Assembly: GCA_963575745.1 (NCBI GenBank)
Contig: CAUYUJ010004016.1
Coordinates: forward strand, 20,001-53,595
Source: Prorocentrum cordatum
Taxonomy: Eukaryota; Sar; Dinophyceae; Prorocentrales; Prorocentraceae
DNA length: 33,595 nucleotides
Direction of reading: 5' to 3'
The notes under the pieces are model-generated. The model saw only the letters and a program-made list of their open reading frames with translations, did not search any database and was not told where the DNA came from. Below are positions 25,001 to 33,595 of this stretch, piece after piece. A program made the translations under genes and the position numbers. Each line of letters starts with the position of its first letter. The stretch's first letter is position 1.

Positions 25001-25349
25001 TCGGGACGTTGACCTCAGGAACCCTAGATCAGGAACGAGAGGGTACTTCTTCGCATAAAGTCAAACTTCGAATCCCCACGGGAAACCTCAGGAAAACCCA
25101 AGGCAAACTGCGGAGCAATCGAGGAACACCGAGCCCCTCCCCAACGAAGAAGGGTTCCTCCTTCAGCGCCCCGACTGTATGCCGCACCTTCCTGGGCGAT
25201 AGGACCCCGATAGGGAATCCGCATCTTCCCGGGCGGGTTGGGGCTATCAGACAATTATCGGCTATCAATGGACGATGGGGGGTCGATGCATCCCCTCCTA
25301 TGCCTATCCCCCCCTGTCGTTGCCCCCGATAGAGGGACACTCCCGACTT
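25001..25349. other. Gene-free stretch
   Basis: No recognisable gene. It ends in TATGCCTATCCCCCCCTGTCGTTGCCCCC (25,300-25,328), which returns at 25,672-25,700 in the C-rich array. Confidence 0.5.
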
Positions 25350-25388
25350 AACCCTGGAGGCAAGCAGGGTGCGTCTTTTTGGACGCCC
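25350..25388 (+). repeat. ~45-bp dispersed repeat, copy 3 of 4
   Basis: AACCCTGGAGGCAAGCAGGG then GCGTCTTTTTGG; its right half is diverged. Confidence 0.7.
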
Positions 25389-25593
25389 GAAATGGGCACG
25401 GAAAAAATGGATACAGTGCCCAACAACAAATGTTGACCCAAACAATCAGCGGCCGCTGTTGGGCAGGCGGCCTTCTGTCCCAAATGCAGACCGGCCGCGG
25501 CGACGCCGACAGCGAGTCCTGTTCACCATGAACGGGAACTGCTGCTGGGCATTGCACCCACTCTTTCCGTACCCGTTTCGTTCGTGCCGAGTC

Positions 25594-25696
25594 TTGGTAC
25601 CCATTGCATCCCCCCCTGTGCCTGTCCCCCCCTGTGCCTATCCCATTTTTCGTACCCATTGCATCCCCCCTGTGCCTATCCCCCCCTGTCGTTGCC
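25594..25696 (+). repeat. C-rich tandem array (CCCCCCTGTGCCTATC)
   Basis: Repeated GTACCCATTGCATCCCCCC and CCCCCCTGTGCCTATCC words with 16-50 base spacing. C-runs of 6-7 could form i-motif or, on the other strand, G4 structure. Confidence 0.75.
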
Positions 25697-25740
25697 CCCT
25701 GGAGGCAAGCAGGGTGCGCCTTGGCGCGGGTCTCCACTGT
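25697..25740 (+). repeat. ~45-bp dispersed repeat, copy 4 of 4
   Basis: CCCCTGGAGGCAAGCAGGGTG then GCCTTGGCGCGGGTCTCCACTGT. Confidence 0.8.
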
Positions 25741-25940
25741 GCAGCCGCTGCTCCTCCCTCGCTCCGCCCCGCGCGCGAGGGGCGCAGCGGGTGCCCGCAC
25801 CCCCCTCGCGCGCACTCGGCGCGCACTCGGGCGGGCGCGGGCGGGCGCGGGACGGCGCGGGCCCCCGAGGGAGGCGCCGCCCAGCCCGCGGCCGCGGAGC
25901 CCGCCGCCTCCTCCAGGACGAGAGCGACGTCACGATGCAG
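25741..25940. other. Very GC-rich gene-free stretch
   Basis: GCGCGAGG, GGGCGGGCGCGGGCGGGCGCGG and similar words; no credible protein or RNA gene. Confidence 0.5.
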
Positions 25941-25944
25941 AGTG

Positions 25945-26100
25945 TTAGGAGGAGGAGGAGGAGGAGGAGTGTTAGAGGAGGAGGAGGAGGAGGAGTGTTA
26001 TGAGGAGGAGGGGGAGGAGGAGGAGGGGGAGGAGGAGGAAAAGGAGGAGGAGGAAGAGGAGAAGGAGGAGCAGGACGAGGACGAGGACGACGACAAGGGA
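25945..26100 (+). repeat. (GGA)n microsatellite with GTGTTA interruptions
   Basis: Purine triplets interrupted by AGTGTTA at 25,941, 25,968 and 25,994, so it looks like a duplicated GGA block. Confidence 0.85.
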
Positions 26101-26820
26101 ACTGATCAGGAAAAGGAGGAGGAACCAGCCCCTTCGGGCGTGAGCGGTTTCGGGAGCTCCCTCTTCCCTTTCGGGGAGGGGGTTTTACCCCTCCCCCTGC
26201 TCCCTCGCCCTGGACCTGGAGGGGAGGTTTCGCGAGAGGTTGGAGCGTCCAAGATGGCCTCGGCGACTCGTCTGTGCATCGTTTCTGAATGGGTGGACTT
26301 GCTACCGAAGGCATCCGAGGTAGTGAGCGCTTGGTCTACAGCAGCGCGAGCGCGCGTGTGCACCCCAGCCGTAGCGTTCAGGCCAAAGAGCCGCCTTGGT
26401 CTGGATAGCACCAAATATGTCAGGCGGCATGTGGGAAAGATTAAGATGCCTTCTGTGGGTAGCTTATGTGACTCTGGAGTCCTTGGATAGCGTCGGATAG
26501 CCAAATAACCTTGGACAACATTCCCGGTAGCGTCCGACAACGTCCCGCGACGCTCCGCTCACCTGAGCTGAAAACTGCTTCACACTGCTGTCGTCGCCGC
26601 AGTCGCCGGGCCAACAGTCCTGGCCGCGGTCGCACACGTTTGCAGCCCACGGAAAACATCGAGACCAGAACGGTATCACATCCCAGAAGCGCCCGCGGAA
26701 GGCAATCCCTGGGAAGATGTTACGAGGCTCCGAGGCCCCGAGGCCGCGCGGCAACGGCGGGGGCATCTGCCAGGAGGAGGAGCAGGGTCGAAGGCCATCA
26801 GCGGCGGCCACAGTCACCCA
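26101..26820. other. Gene-free stretch
   Basis: No convincing gene on either strand. GGATAGC-, GACAACG- and GCGTCCG-type words recur between 26,483 and 26,560. Confidence 0.45.
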
Positions 26821-26825
26821 TGACC

Positions 26826-26873
26826 CGTGCCCTCGCGGTCCAGGAGCCCCGTGCCCTCGCGGTCCGGGAGCCT
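26826..26873 (+). repeat. 24-bp tandem duplication
   Basis: CGTGCCCTCGCGGTCCAGG starts at 26,826 and again at 26,850 with one visible change. Confidence 0.85.
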
Positions 26874-27102
26874 CGTCGCGATCCCGTGGGTGCGCGATCC
26901 GGTGGGCAAGGCTCCGTGCGAGGCAGTCGCGCCGGACATCCCAGGATTGCAAAGTCTGCGTGCCAGTTTCCCCCGAGGGGGGGCCCGCCCGGACGTGTGC
27001 CACGGCGGGCTCAGTAAGCGAGCTCAGGCGGTCCACTCGCACTCTGGGACTGTTCGGTGGCAACCCATGGGAGCCTCCCATACCATCGTGTCGGCTCTTG
27101 CG

Positions 27103-27200
27103 AATCGGCGCCAATCGATGCTAAATCGACGCTAATCGACGCTAAATAGGCGCTATCTCATCGACTCTAGACGCTTGTCGGCGCTAGTCAACGCTAAAGA
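27103..27200 (+). repeat. ATCGACGCTAA short tandem array
   Basis: GATGCTAA, GACGCTAA, GGCGCTA and AACGCTAA words occur every 10-15 bases. A shorter relative, CCAACGCTAACCAACGCTAAG, lies at 7,778-7,798. Confidence 0.7.
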
Positions 27201-27840
27201 AAATGAATTCGGAGGGTATACCAGCCTCCCATGATTTGCTACCGAAGCACTCTGGGACTGCCTCGAGATTCTGCAACTTGCAGAGCGCAATGCGCGTCGG
27301 AAGGTCGGCTGAGGGAACGCACGGCCTTTCGGGCCCCCTGGAACGTTCGCGACGAGACACAAGCGCTGAAACGCATAGCGAGGTTGGAACACCTTCCAGA
27401 ATTTACGATGACATCTAGAAGTCCTCTATTTCCCTTCTCCTGCGACGACTTTTTCGCGACCAGCACACCAGCCGCCACCACAAATGTGTGACCTCAGACG
27501 GGGTCCTCGTATGCGGGGTTTGCTTCGAAATACTGGATCCGCAGAGCGCCATCTTGTCCGAGGCCCGTGCAGTACTCGAACACGAACTCGTCTCCGGCCA
27601 GCGCCCGCGACACCTGGGGAAGCAAAATAATGTTAGCCGGCGTGGACCACAAACAAGAAGTTATTGCAGTGTAGGCGCGTAAACTATGTAATGCAAATTA
27701 TGTGGTGTAAAATCCGCCGACCCTGTCGGCGTGTGAGAGGGGCTTCCTCGTCCGAATCGTCTTCGTTGTTCGGATTGACATCGTTGTGTTTTCGTTGTTC
27801 GGATCGTCATCGTTGTCCATGCTGTTGTAGATTCGAAGGG
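27201..27840. other. Gene-free stretch
   Basis: Nothing recognised. CACTCTGGGACTG occurs at 27,039 and 27,248. GTTGTTCGGAT-type words repeat at 27,763-27,803. Confidence 0.45.
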
Positions 27841-27864
27841 GAGCCCCTTCCCTTTGATCCCTTC

Positions 27865-27965
27865 CCCAGGGGGGGGGGGTCCCGGGGGGGGTGGAGGGAG
27901 GGGTCCCGGGGGGTGGGTGGAGGGGGGGGGTCCCGGGTGGGGTGGAGGGGGGGGTGGGGGGGCAG
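27865..27965 (+). repeat. G-rich minisatellite with G4 potential
   Basis: Units of GGTCCCGGG plus long G-runs and GTGGAGGG, four times in ~100 bases, with G-runs of up to 10. This can form several G-quadruplexes on the plus strand. Confidence 0.9.
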
Positions 27966-28014
27966 ATTCGTTGTTCCTCGGGCGGCCTAGAAACCTCGAA
28001 AACACTCCAAATGA

Positions 28015-28240
28015 GGTCCGAATGCCCAAGATGGCCCCCGAGACGGCCCAAGAGGGCCCCGAGTTGGCCAAAGATCCGCCGAAAACGCCCAAAATAGCCC
28101 CAAGACCGTCCAGGAAGCCTCCAAAACGTCCCAGGCCCCCTCAAAGAGACCCCCAGGAAGCCCCAAGAGGCCCCCACGAGGCTTCCAAGCGGCCCCTAAG
28201 AGCTTCCCAAGAGGCCCACAAACTACCCCCAAGATGCCCC
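28015..28240 (-). repeat. Degenerate GGCCTCTTGGG satellite (reverse orientation)
   Basis: CCCAAGAGGCCC, CCCCAAGATGGCC and similar words every 10-30 bases. The forward orientation dominates from 30,040 to 32,560. Confidence 0.7.
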
Positions 28241-28246
28241 CAAGAG

Positions 28247-28249
28247 CGA

Positions 28250-28290
<41 letters not shown>
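28247..28290 (+). repeat. (GTC)n microsatellite
   Basis: About 14 uninterrupted GTC triplets. Confidence 0.95.
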
Positions 28291-28291
<1 letters not shown>

Positions 28292-28519
28292 TTCAGGGTC
28301 GGCGGCACCGGCCGTAAGGCCTTCGCAATATGTTTGTAAGTACGTGCTCCACTGATCTCCCACTTCTCCTACCCGCAACTTGTTTTGTAAACCACACGGC
28401 CACGATGGCGACTAATTATGCTTGGCAAGCTCATCTCAGAGGCCGCGCTGGCGCGCGGGTACTTGAATGCGGGTCGTTGGTTCGGGCGGGCGCGGTTTCA
28501 TGATGACGTGGACAACGGT

Positions 28520-28660
28520 AGAAACAATAATGATAGCAGAGATGGCGGTGGTGATGATGACGATGACGACAGCAAGGCGAATGACAGCACCGATGCTGGC
28601 GATGACAATAACAATGATGTACGTGTGTCGGTGATGAAGGTGGTTGACTGATGATAGCGG
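28520..28660 (+). repeat. GAT/GAC-rich imperfect triplet tract
   Basis: GATGATGACGATGACGAC and related interrupted triplets. The Asp-rich frame is unlikely to be a gene. Confidence 0.6.
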
Positions 28661-28863
28661 CAATGACGGCTGTTGGAGACGACAAGAACGGCGGTGACGC
28701 GATGGCGCTGAAAAGGGAGATGGTAAAGAAGTGCGCGCGCAGAAATTCAGGAAACCTGGCAGGCGTTTGTTGAAAAACGTGTGCGCTTTCATATGTTGTT
28801 CAAGAACTCGATGTGGGAATGGTTCGAAAACTGATCTATGTGTATATATACGTGTACATATAC

Positions 28864-28930
28864 TCCCCAATCAGTGCTTGCACTTGAGGGGTCCTAGCGG
28901 AGATTGAACGATCTGGCGCAAGTTCCCGGC
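28864..28930 (+). repeat. Extra copy of the foldback arm end
   Basis: CAGTGCTTGCACTTGAGGGG then TCCTAGCGGAGATTGAACG, a diverged direct copy of 29,138-29,190 in the left arm of the adjacent foldback. Confidence 0.8.
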
Positions 28931-30166
28931 CCCCAAGACGCCCTCAGGAGGTCCCCAAGAGGTGCCTAAGAGCTCCCAGAAGGCACCTAAGAGGCCCAAA
29001 GGGTCTTCACGTTGACGCACGAGCACCCAGCAAGCCCCGAAGAGATCCCAAGAGGCCCCACGCGCTTCCAGGAATTCCCAAGAGGTCTCCCAGAAACGCT
29101 CGAGGAAGCTCTTGAGAGGCCAAACACGTTTCCCAACCAGTGCTTGCACTGAAGGGGTCCTAGCGGAGATTGAAAGATTTGGCGAAAACCCAAGGCCGAT
29201 TTCGGTAGGCGGCCGGGTTCCCGGATTCCCGGGTTACGGGTTCCCCTGTTCCTGGTTGCTGGTTCTGGGCCGATTTCGGTGGGAGGCGGGGTTCCAGGAT
29301 TTCTGGGATCCCCGGTTGCTGGTCAATTTCCTTATCGATCGGTCTCACCATCGATCTCATTACCCACGTCTCTATCCATCTCACTATCGATGTCACAATT
29401 GATCTCACTATCGATCTCACAATCGATCTCACTATAGATCGCACGGGCGATATCACAATCGATCACATTCTCGGTGTCACTGACTCGACATCACAATGGA
29501 TCTCCCTAAACTCCCTAGATACATACACCGATATGTATCATGCACATATACATTACACCAGAGAAAAATCCATTCAGTGGATGGTTTGACAATTCGTGAT
29601 ATGGGTATGAGATCGATCAAGGGATCGATAGTGAAACCGATAGTGGGATCGATAGTAAGGACCAAAGTGAGGTCGATCGTGAGACCGATCGTCAATGAGA
29701 GCGATATTGAGATCGATCGTGAGATCGTTCGCACGATCTTTAGTGGGATCGATTGTGAGATCAATACAAAGGTGGGTAGTCAAATCGACGGTGAGACCGA
29801 TCGGTAAGAAGATCGACCAAAACCCCCAGAGCCCGGAAACTAAGAACCCCACCACCCACCGAAATCGGTCCCGAACCAACAACCGAGAACCCGGGAACCC
29901 AGAACCGGGAACCTGGGAACCTGGCCGCCTACCGAAATCGGCCTGGAACTTTCGCCAAATCTTTCAATCTCCGCTAGGACCCCTTCAGTGCAAGCACTGA
30001 TTGGGAAATGCTTTTAGCCTCTCCAGAGCTTCCTTGAGCGCTTCTGGGATCTCTTCGGGGCTTGCTGGGTGCTCGTGCGTCATCGTGAAGACCCTTTGGG
30101 CTTCTTAGGTGCCTTCTGGGGGCTCTTAGGCGCCTCTTGGGGACCTCCTGAGGGCGTCTTGAGGGC
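28928..30166. repeat. ~1.24-kb foldback (long inverted repeat)
   Basis: The left arm (about 28,928-29,480) and right arm (about 29,590-30,166) are reverse complements over nearly their whole length, diverged and with indels (the right arm lacks ~45 bases). Landmarks: GGGGTCCTAGCGGAGATTG at 29,154 against CAATCTCCGCTAGGACCCC at 29,967; GCCGATTTCGGTAGGCGGCC against GGCCGCCTACCGAAATCGGC; and ATCGATCTCACTATCG arrays (29,335-29,460) against GATCGATAGTGAGACCG arrays (29,610-29,810). The ~110-base centre holds no gene. No transposase seen. Confidence 0.85.
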
Positions 30167-30570
30167 CTCTGGAGGGCTTCTTGGAGTTTCCCAGTGCCTT
30201 CTGGAACCTCTTGGAGGCCTCTTTGGAGATTCTTGGGAGCGAGAACGCGACCAGGCAGACATCATTTACTTTTTTTTATGTTATATGTTTTTCGCTGTGG
30301 TTGGCCTCTCTAAGACTTTCCTCGAGCGATTCTGGAAGACCTCTCGGGAACTCCTTGGGGCGCGTGAGGCCTCTTGGGTCTCTTGGAGGCTTGTTTTGCT
30401 GGGTGCTCGTGCGTCATCGCGAAGGCCCTTGGAACCTGTTGGAGCCCTGTTGTGAGGTTCTTGGGGGCATCCCAGGGCTCTGAGGAGTTTCTTGGATGTT
30501 CTTGGTGTTTCTTGGGGCCTCTTGGGCCACCTGGGGGATTATTGGGGATTCTTGGAGTTCTCATATCAAA
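30040..30570 (+). repeat. Degenerate GGCCTCTTGGG satellite
   Basis: GGCCTCTTGG and CTTGGGGCC-type words throughout. 30,302-30,430 is a further copy of the foldback arm module, sharing CTCGAGCG and GCTGGGTGCTCGTGCGTCA. Confidence 0.7.
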
Positions 30571-30639
30571 GTCTCGACAGCGCATCTGAAGCGAAAACAC
30601 AAGACTGCGAACATCTGTCATTTCCGTTCGATTGTTCAG

Positions 30640-30895
30640 CGTGTTTGGCCCCCGGGGCCTCCTCGAACGCGCCTGGGAGCCCGCTTGGGCACTCTTGGAT
30701 ACGTATTGAGCCTTGTTTAAGCCATCTTGAATCGTCTTGGAGGAGCGCTCTTGGGCCGCCTCGGGACCGTCTTGGATTGACCTGAACGCCTCTGGGTCTA
30801 AACTCGTTTGAGAGGAGGCTCGGAGCCGTGGAGCCCTCGGAGCCGTCCAGGGCCCCCTTGACCCCCGATGCGGCGGGGCCTAGTTACTCAGACAT
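30640..30895. other. Gene-free satellite-like stretch
   Basis: TCTTGGAT/CTTGGAGG words continue at lower density. No gene. Confidence 0.5.
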
Positions 30896-30927
30896 CTCTC
30901 TCTCTCTCTCTCTCTCTCACTCTCTCT
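30893..30927 (+). repeat. (CT)n dinucleotide repeat
   Basis: About 13 CT units followed by CACTCTCTCTGTG. Confidence 0.9.
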
Positions 30928-30999
30928 GTGTATTAATACACGACTGCAGTGGCGCTTCGCGCCATGCACCTTGGCCTTTCGAGTTCCGCACGCGGGTGG

Positions 31000-31295
31000 C
31001 GTGCGTGCGCGTGCACATGCGCCCGCGAATATGTGCATACATGTCATACGCGCGCATGTGCATGCACGCCATACACAGATGTGGACGTATAGATGTGTGT
31101 ATGTGCATAGATACACACGTGTGGGTATATTGATGCACGTACATGTAGATATGTCGACGTATGTATATACACATATGCATACATGGATGTGTACATACAT
31201 AGATGGATATATGATTGCGCATACATATGTATCATGTCTATGTGGGCAGATCTACGTGTACACATGTGCATGACTATACACATGTACGCGATCGT
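31000..31295. repeat. Alternating purine-pyrimidine (ATGTGTAT/GCATAC) tract
   Basis: About 300 bases of imperfect ATGTAT, GCATAC and CACGTG words, largely alternating purine and pyrimidine, hence prone to Z-DNA. A similar tract is at 32,685-32,800. Confidence 0.75.
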
Positions 31296-31549
31296 GGCCA
31301 CAGAGGTGGGGCCAGAAACGCAGTGAAGGGCCCGCGAGTGCCGAAAGGCTTGGATAGCAGACGGCATGGAGGACACGGCAGAATGTGAAACGGCGACCCG
31401 GGCTTACGAATGACCGTGTCTTTGGGTTTATGGATGGAGCCGTGTGAGGGCCTTGGGGGCCTCGGGACCGAGTCGCAGCGGGGCTCGATTATCTCGACGC
31501 TGAAGCCGGTCGCTCTTGGGAGGCTTCGCGTTCAGAATGTTAACATCAC

Positions 31550-31760
31550 GTGGACCTTATTGGAGCCTCCTGGAGCCTTCTGAAGGCCTCCGCCCGGAGC
31601 CTTCTGAAGGCCTCCGTGGGACGTGGTGCAGTCCTTATGGGTTGGGCCCGTCTTGGGGCGCGTATTGGCTTTGTTGGGCTTGGGGGCATGTTCAGACTCC
31701 TGGCCCGTTTTGGGCCTGTCTTGGAGGCGTTTTCGAGCGTTCTCGAACTTCTGTGGGGTC
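31550..31760 (+). repeat. GGCCTCTTGGG-like satellite with a GGAGCCTTCTGAAGGCCTCCG duplicate
   Basis: GGAGCCTTCTGAAGGCCTCCG occurs at 31,571 and 31,596, 25 bases apart, within the same satellite-like DNA. Confidence 0.7.
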
Positions 31761-32430
31761 CTTGCGGGATCTTTTGGGACTCTTGCGGACCTTTTGAGGC
31801 TTCCTGGGGGCCTCTTGGGGGCCTCTTGGGGCTTCTTCGGGGCCTCTTAGGGACCTCCTGGGGCATCCTGGGGCCCTGTCGGGACTGCCTGGGGGCTCTG
31901 TCGAGACTGTCTCGGGGCCCTCTTGGGCCGATTTGGGACCCTCTTGGAGGTCTGTCGGGCCGTCTTAGAGCGATCTTGGGGGCCCCGTGGGCCGACTAGA
32001 TCGTCGGGAAACCGAAAACGGGAGAACTCAAAAATCTCCGGCAAACCACTAGAAAATCAATGATTTTTGCCTCTTGGGGCCATCTAGTGCTCTTGGAGAC
32101 CTTGCGGGATCTTTTGGAACTCTTGGGGGCCTCTTGGGGCTTCCTGGGGGCCTCTTGGGAGCCTCTTGGAGCTTTTTCGGGGCCCTTTTGGAGCCTCCTG
32201 GGGCCTCCTGGGGCTCTGTCGGGACTGTTTCAGGGCCCCCCTTGGGCCGGCTTGGGGCCCTCTTGGAGGTCTGTCGGGCCGTCTCAGGGCGATCTTTGGA
32301 GCCTCGTGGGCCGTCTTGGAGCGTCGGGAAGCCGAAAAAGGAAGAACTCCAAAATCCCCCGTAAACCTCCGGAAAATCAATGAATTTTGCCTCTTGGGGC
32401 CATCTTGGGAGTGCTCTTGGAGGCCTCTTG
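31761..32430 (+). repeat. Tandem duplication of ~320-340 bp
   Basis: CTTGCGGGATCTTTTGG at 31,761 and 32,101; GTCGGGAAACCGAAAACGG and GTCGGGAAGCCGAAAAAGG near the unit ends; AAAATCAATGATTTTTGCC and AAAATCAATGAATTTTGCC at 32,054 and 32,374. Units are internally built of the GGCCTCTTGGG satellite. Confidence 0.85.
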
Positions 32431-32684
32431 GGACGTTTTCGAACGATCTTTGGGGGTATGATGGCTCCTTCGGGGTCGTCGACAACCGTCTTGGGGCTCT
32501 CTGGGGTCGTTTCGGGAGCGCGAAGGAACGTCGGGGGCCCGCTGGCTCCGTCTTCGAGCTCTCGCGATGTCCTCCCAGGTCGTCCAGGGGGCTGCCCGAC
32601 AGGCCCGGGGTAAGCCAAATTCGTTGGGGGGGCGTTTTTTTCCTGGGTCCCCGGCCCTGAACAAAAAAAGTATGAACAGGAATA

Positions 32685-32800
32685 GACGCATGCATGTGCA
32701 TGTACGCATGTACGCATGAATGCATGTATGCTTGCAAGCTTGTATGTATGTATGCATGTATGCATGTATGCATATGTGTGAACATAGGTATACGCATATA
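32685..32800. repeat. (GCATGTAT)n low-complexity tract
   Basis: Repeats of GCATGTA and GTATGCAT words with alternating purine and pyrimidine. Confidence 0.85.
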
Positions 32801-32829
32801 TGAATACAAAAATATAAGCACGCGCGCGA

Positions 32830-33407
32830 GGCGGTGCGCGCGTGGCCCGATTGGTATTGCTTGATGGGGACTGTCGTGCAGTGGGCGCATGCCAGATCAA
32901 CGCGGGTGCACCGCACGGTGAAGCGAAAAATGTCGGTGCTGGACGAGATTATTAAAACAAAATGGTTTAACTATGGGCCACGTCTTCAGCCTGGATCGCT
33001 TCTCCACCATCGCCAGAAAACACCCCTGGCACGAAAGAAACGGGTCCTGACGGAAACGGGTCGTGAACCCCAAGGGGTCTTCCCCGAGTTCCGATCCTTA
33101 CCCTGGTGCGTCTTTTGAACGCCCCTGGGGCCTGCGGAGGGCCCCACGAGCCCGAAAACGGCGACAAGCCCAGGGCGCACTTCCCTCACGACCTCCTTCC
33201 TTCATGGCGACAACCCCCCGAGGCCAACAAATACGTACGGGGAAGAACTGATTCGTCTGGGCATTTCCTCCTCCAGCACCAACTCGTCACCCCGCGTGAA
33301 GCGCCGCGAAGCGGCGCTGCCGGACCTGGTCGGCCGTGCACAGGCCCCGAACACGTCCTCTTGCTCAGGGCAGCCAGCATCACGGCGACGGTCCCGTGGC
33401 GAACTTA
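32830..33407. other. Gene-free stretch
   Basis: No gene recognised. CAGCCTGGATCGCTTCT at 32,988 is like CAGCCTGGATCGTTTCT at 7,631, a further interspersed repeat fragment. Confidence 0.45.
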
Positions 33408-33490
33408 CCCGTCGGTCCAAACCAGTGGGTAGAAACCTAAAGTAAGAAGGAGTTGAACAAAGATTCGATCTCCGCCCGCCCTCGTAAGGC
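33408..33490 (+). repeat. Dispersed ~80-bp repeat, copy 3
   Basis: ACCCGTCGGTCCAAACCAGT to CTCCGCCCGCCCTCGTAAGG, the most diverged copy of the family at 5,656 and 8,329. As in copy 1, it ends at a CCGCCCGCCC word. Confidence 0.6.
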
Positions 33491-33494
33491 AGCC

Positions 33495-33592
33495 CTCCTC
33501 CTCCTCCTCCTCCTCCTCTTCTCCTCCTCCTCCTCCTCCTCCTCCTCCTCCTCCTCCACCTCCTCCTCCTCCTCCTCCTCCTCCTCCTCCGA
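33495..33592 (+). repeat. (CCT)n microsatellite at the window end
   Basis: Nearly pure CCT/CTC triplets running to the window end. Confidence 0.95.
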
Positions 33593-33595
33593 ACC

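Noticed and set aside
25369-26490. 373-codon plus-strand open frame
   Set aside because: Crosses C-rich and GGA repeats, low-complexity translation, no family features.
28418-28651. Small Asp-rich plus-strand frame
   Set aside because: GAT/GAC triplet repeat, no conserved feature.

Overview
The window looks like nuclear DNA of a dinoflagellate (confidence about 0.8; the species cannot be told). The reasons are GC-rich intergenic DNA packed with trinucleotide repeats, degenerate GGCCTCTTGGG-type satellites and many foldback repeats, a decayed LINE carrying the zinc-ribbon and endonuclease pattern I associate with dinoflagellate LINEs, and a Ty1/copia element whose reverse transcriptase reads HVDD and whose pol carries a methyltransferase-like domain. 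I see no host gene, tRNA, rRNA or CRISPR array.

Layout. 1-3,140: remnant of a non-LTR retrotransposon on the minus strand, frameshifted, running off the left edge. 3,150-8,557: gene-free DNA with microsatellites, three clear inverted repeats and copies of a dispersed ~80-bp repeat. 8,558-24,518: one complete LTR retrotransposon on the minus strand, 15,961 bp, bounded by 252-bp LTRs (3 differences) and a perfect 5-bp target duplication TGGCG, with a tRNA-iMet-type primer binding site touching the 5' LTR. 24,519-33,595: gene-free repeat-rich DNA including a ~1.24-kb foldback, a G-rich minisatellite and a ~330-bp tandem duplication.

The retrotransposon is the interesting part. One reading frame of about 5,070 codons runs from the 5' LTR to position 9,179, broken only by two in-frame TGA codons. 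It encodes two membrane segments and a Gag-like region with a CCHC knuckle, a long disordered region, a complete Tpt1/KptA-type RNA 2'-phosphotransferase domain, a RING-H2 finger and a retropepsin. After the first TGA come a cytosine-methyltransferase-like domain, an integrase and a reverse transcriptase, and after the second TGA the HVDD motif and RNase H.

Scattered through the element are 38 copies of a 14-nt hairpin with consensus GCnnG-GNRA-CnnGC in the RNA sense. The stems vary but stay paired, and the loops change among GAAA, GCAA, GAGA, GTAA and GGAA. Copies occur in all three reading phases and in the 3' untranslated region, and I found none outside the element. This points to a nucleic-acid-level signal or a mobile mini-hairpin rather than a protein repeat. 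With the Tpt1 domain, it is my best candidate for an undescribed system.
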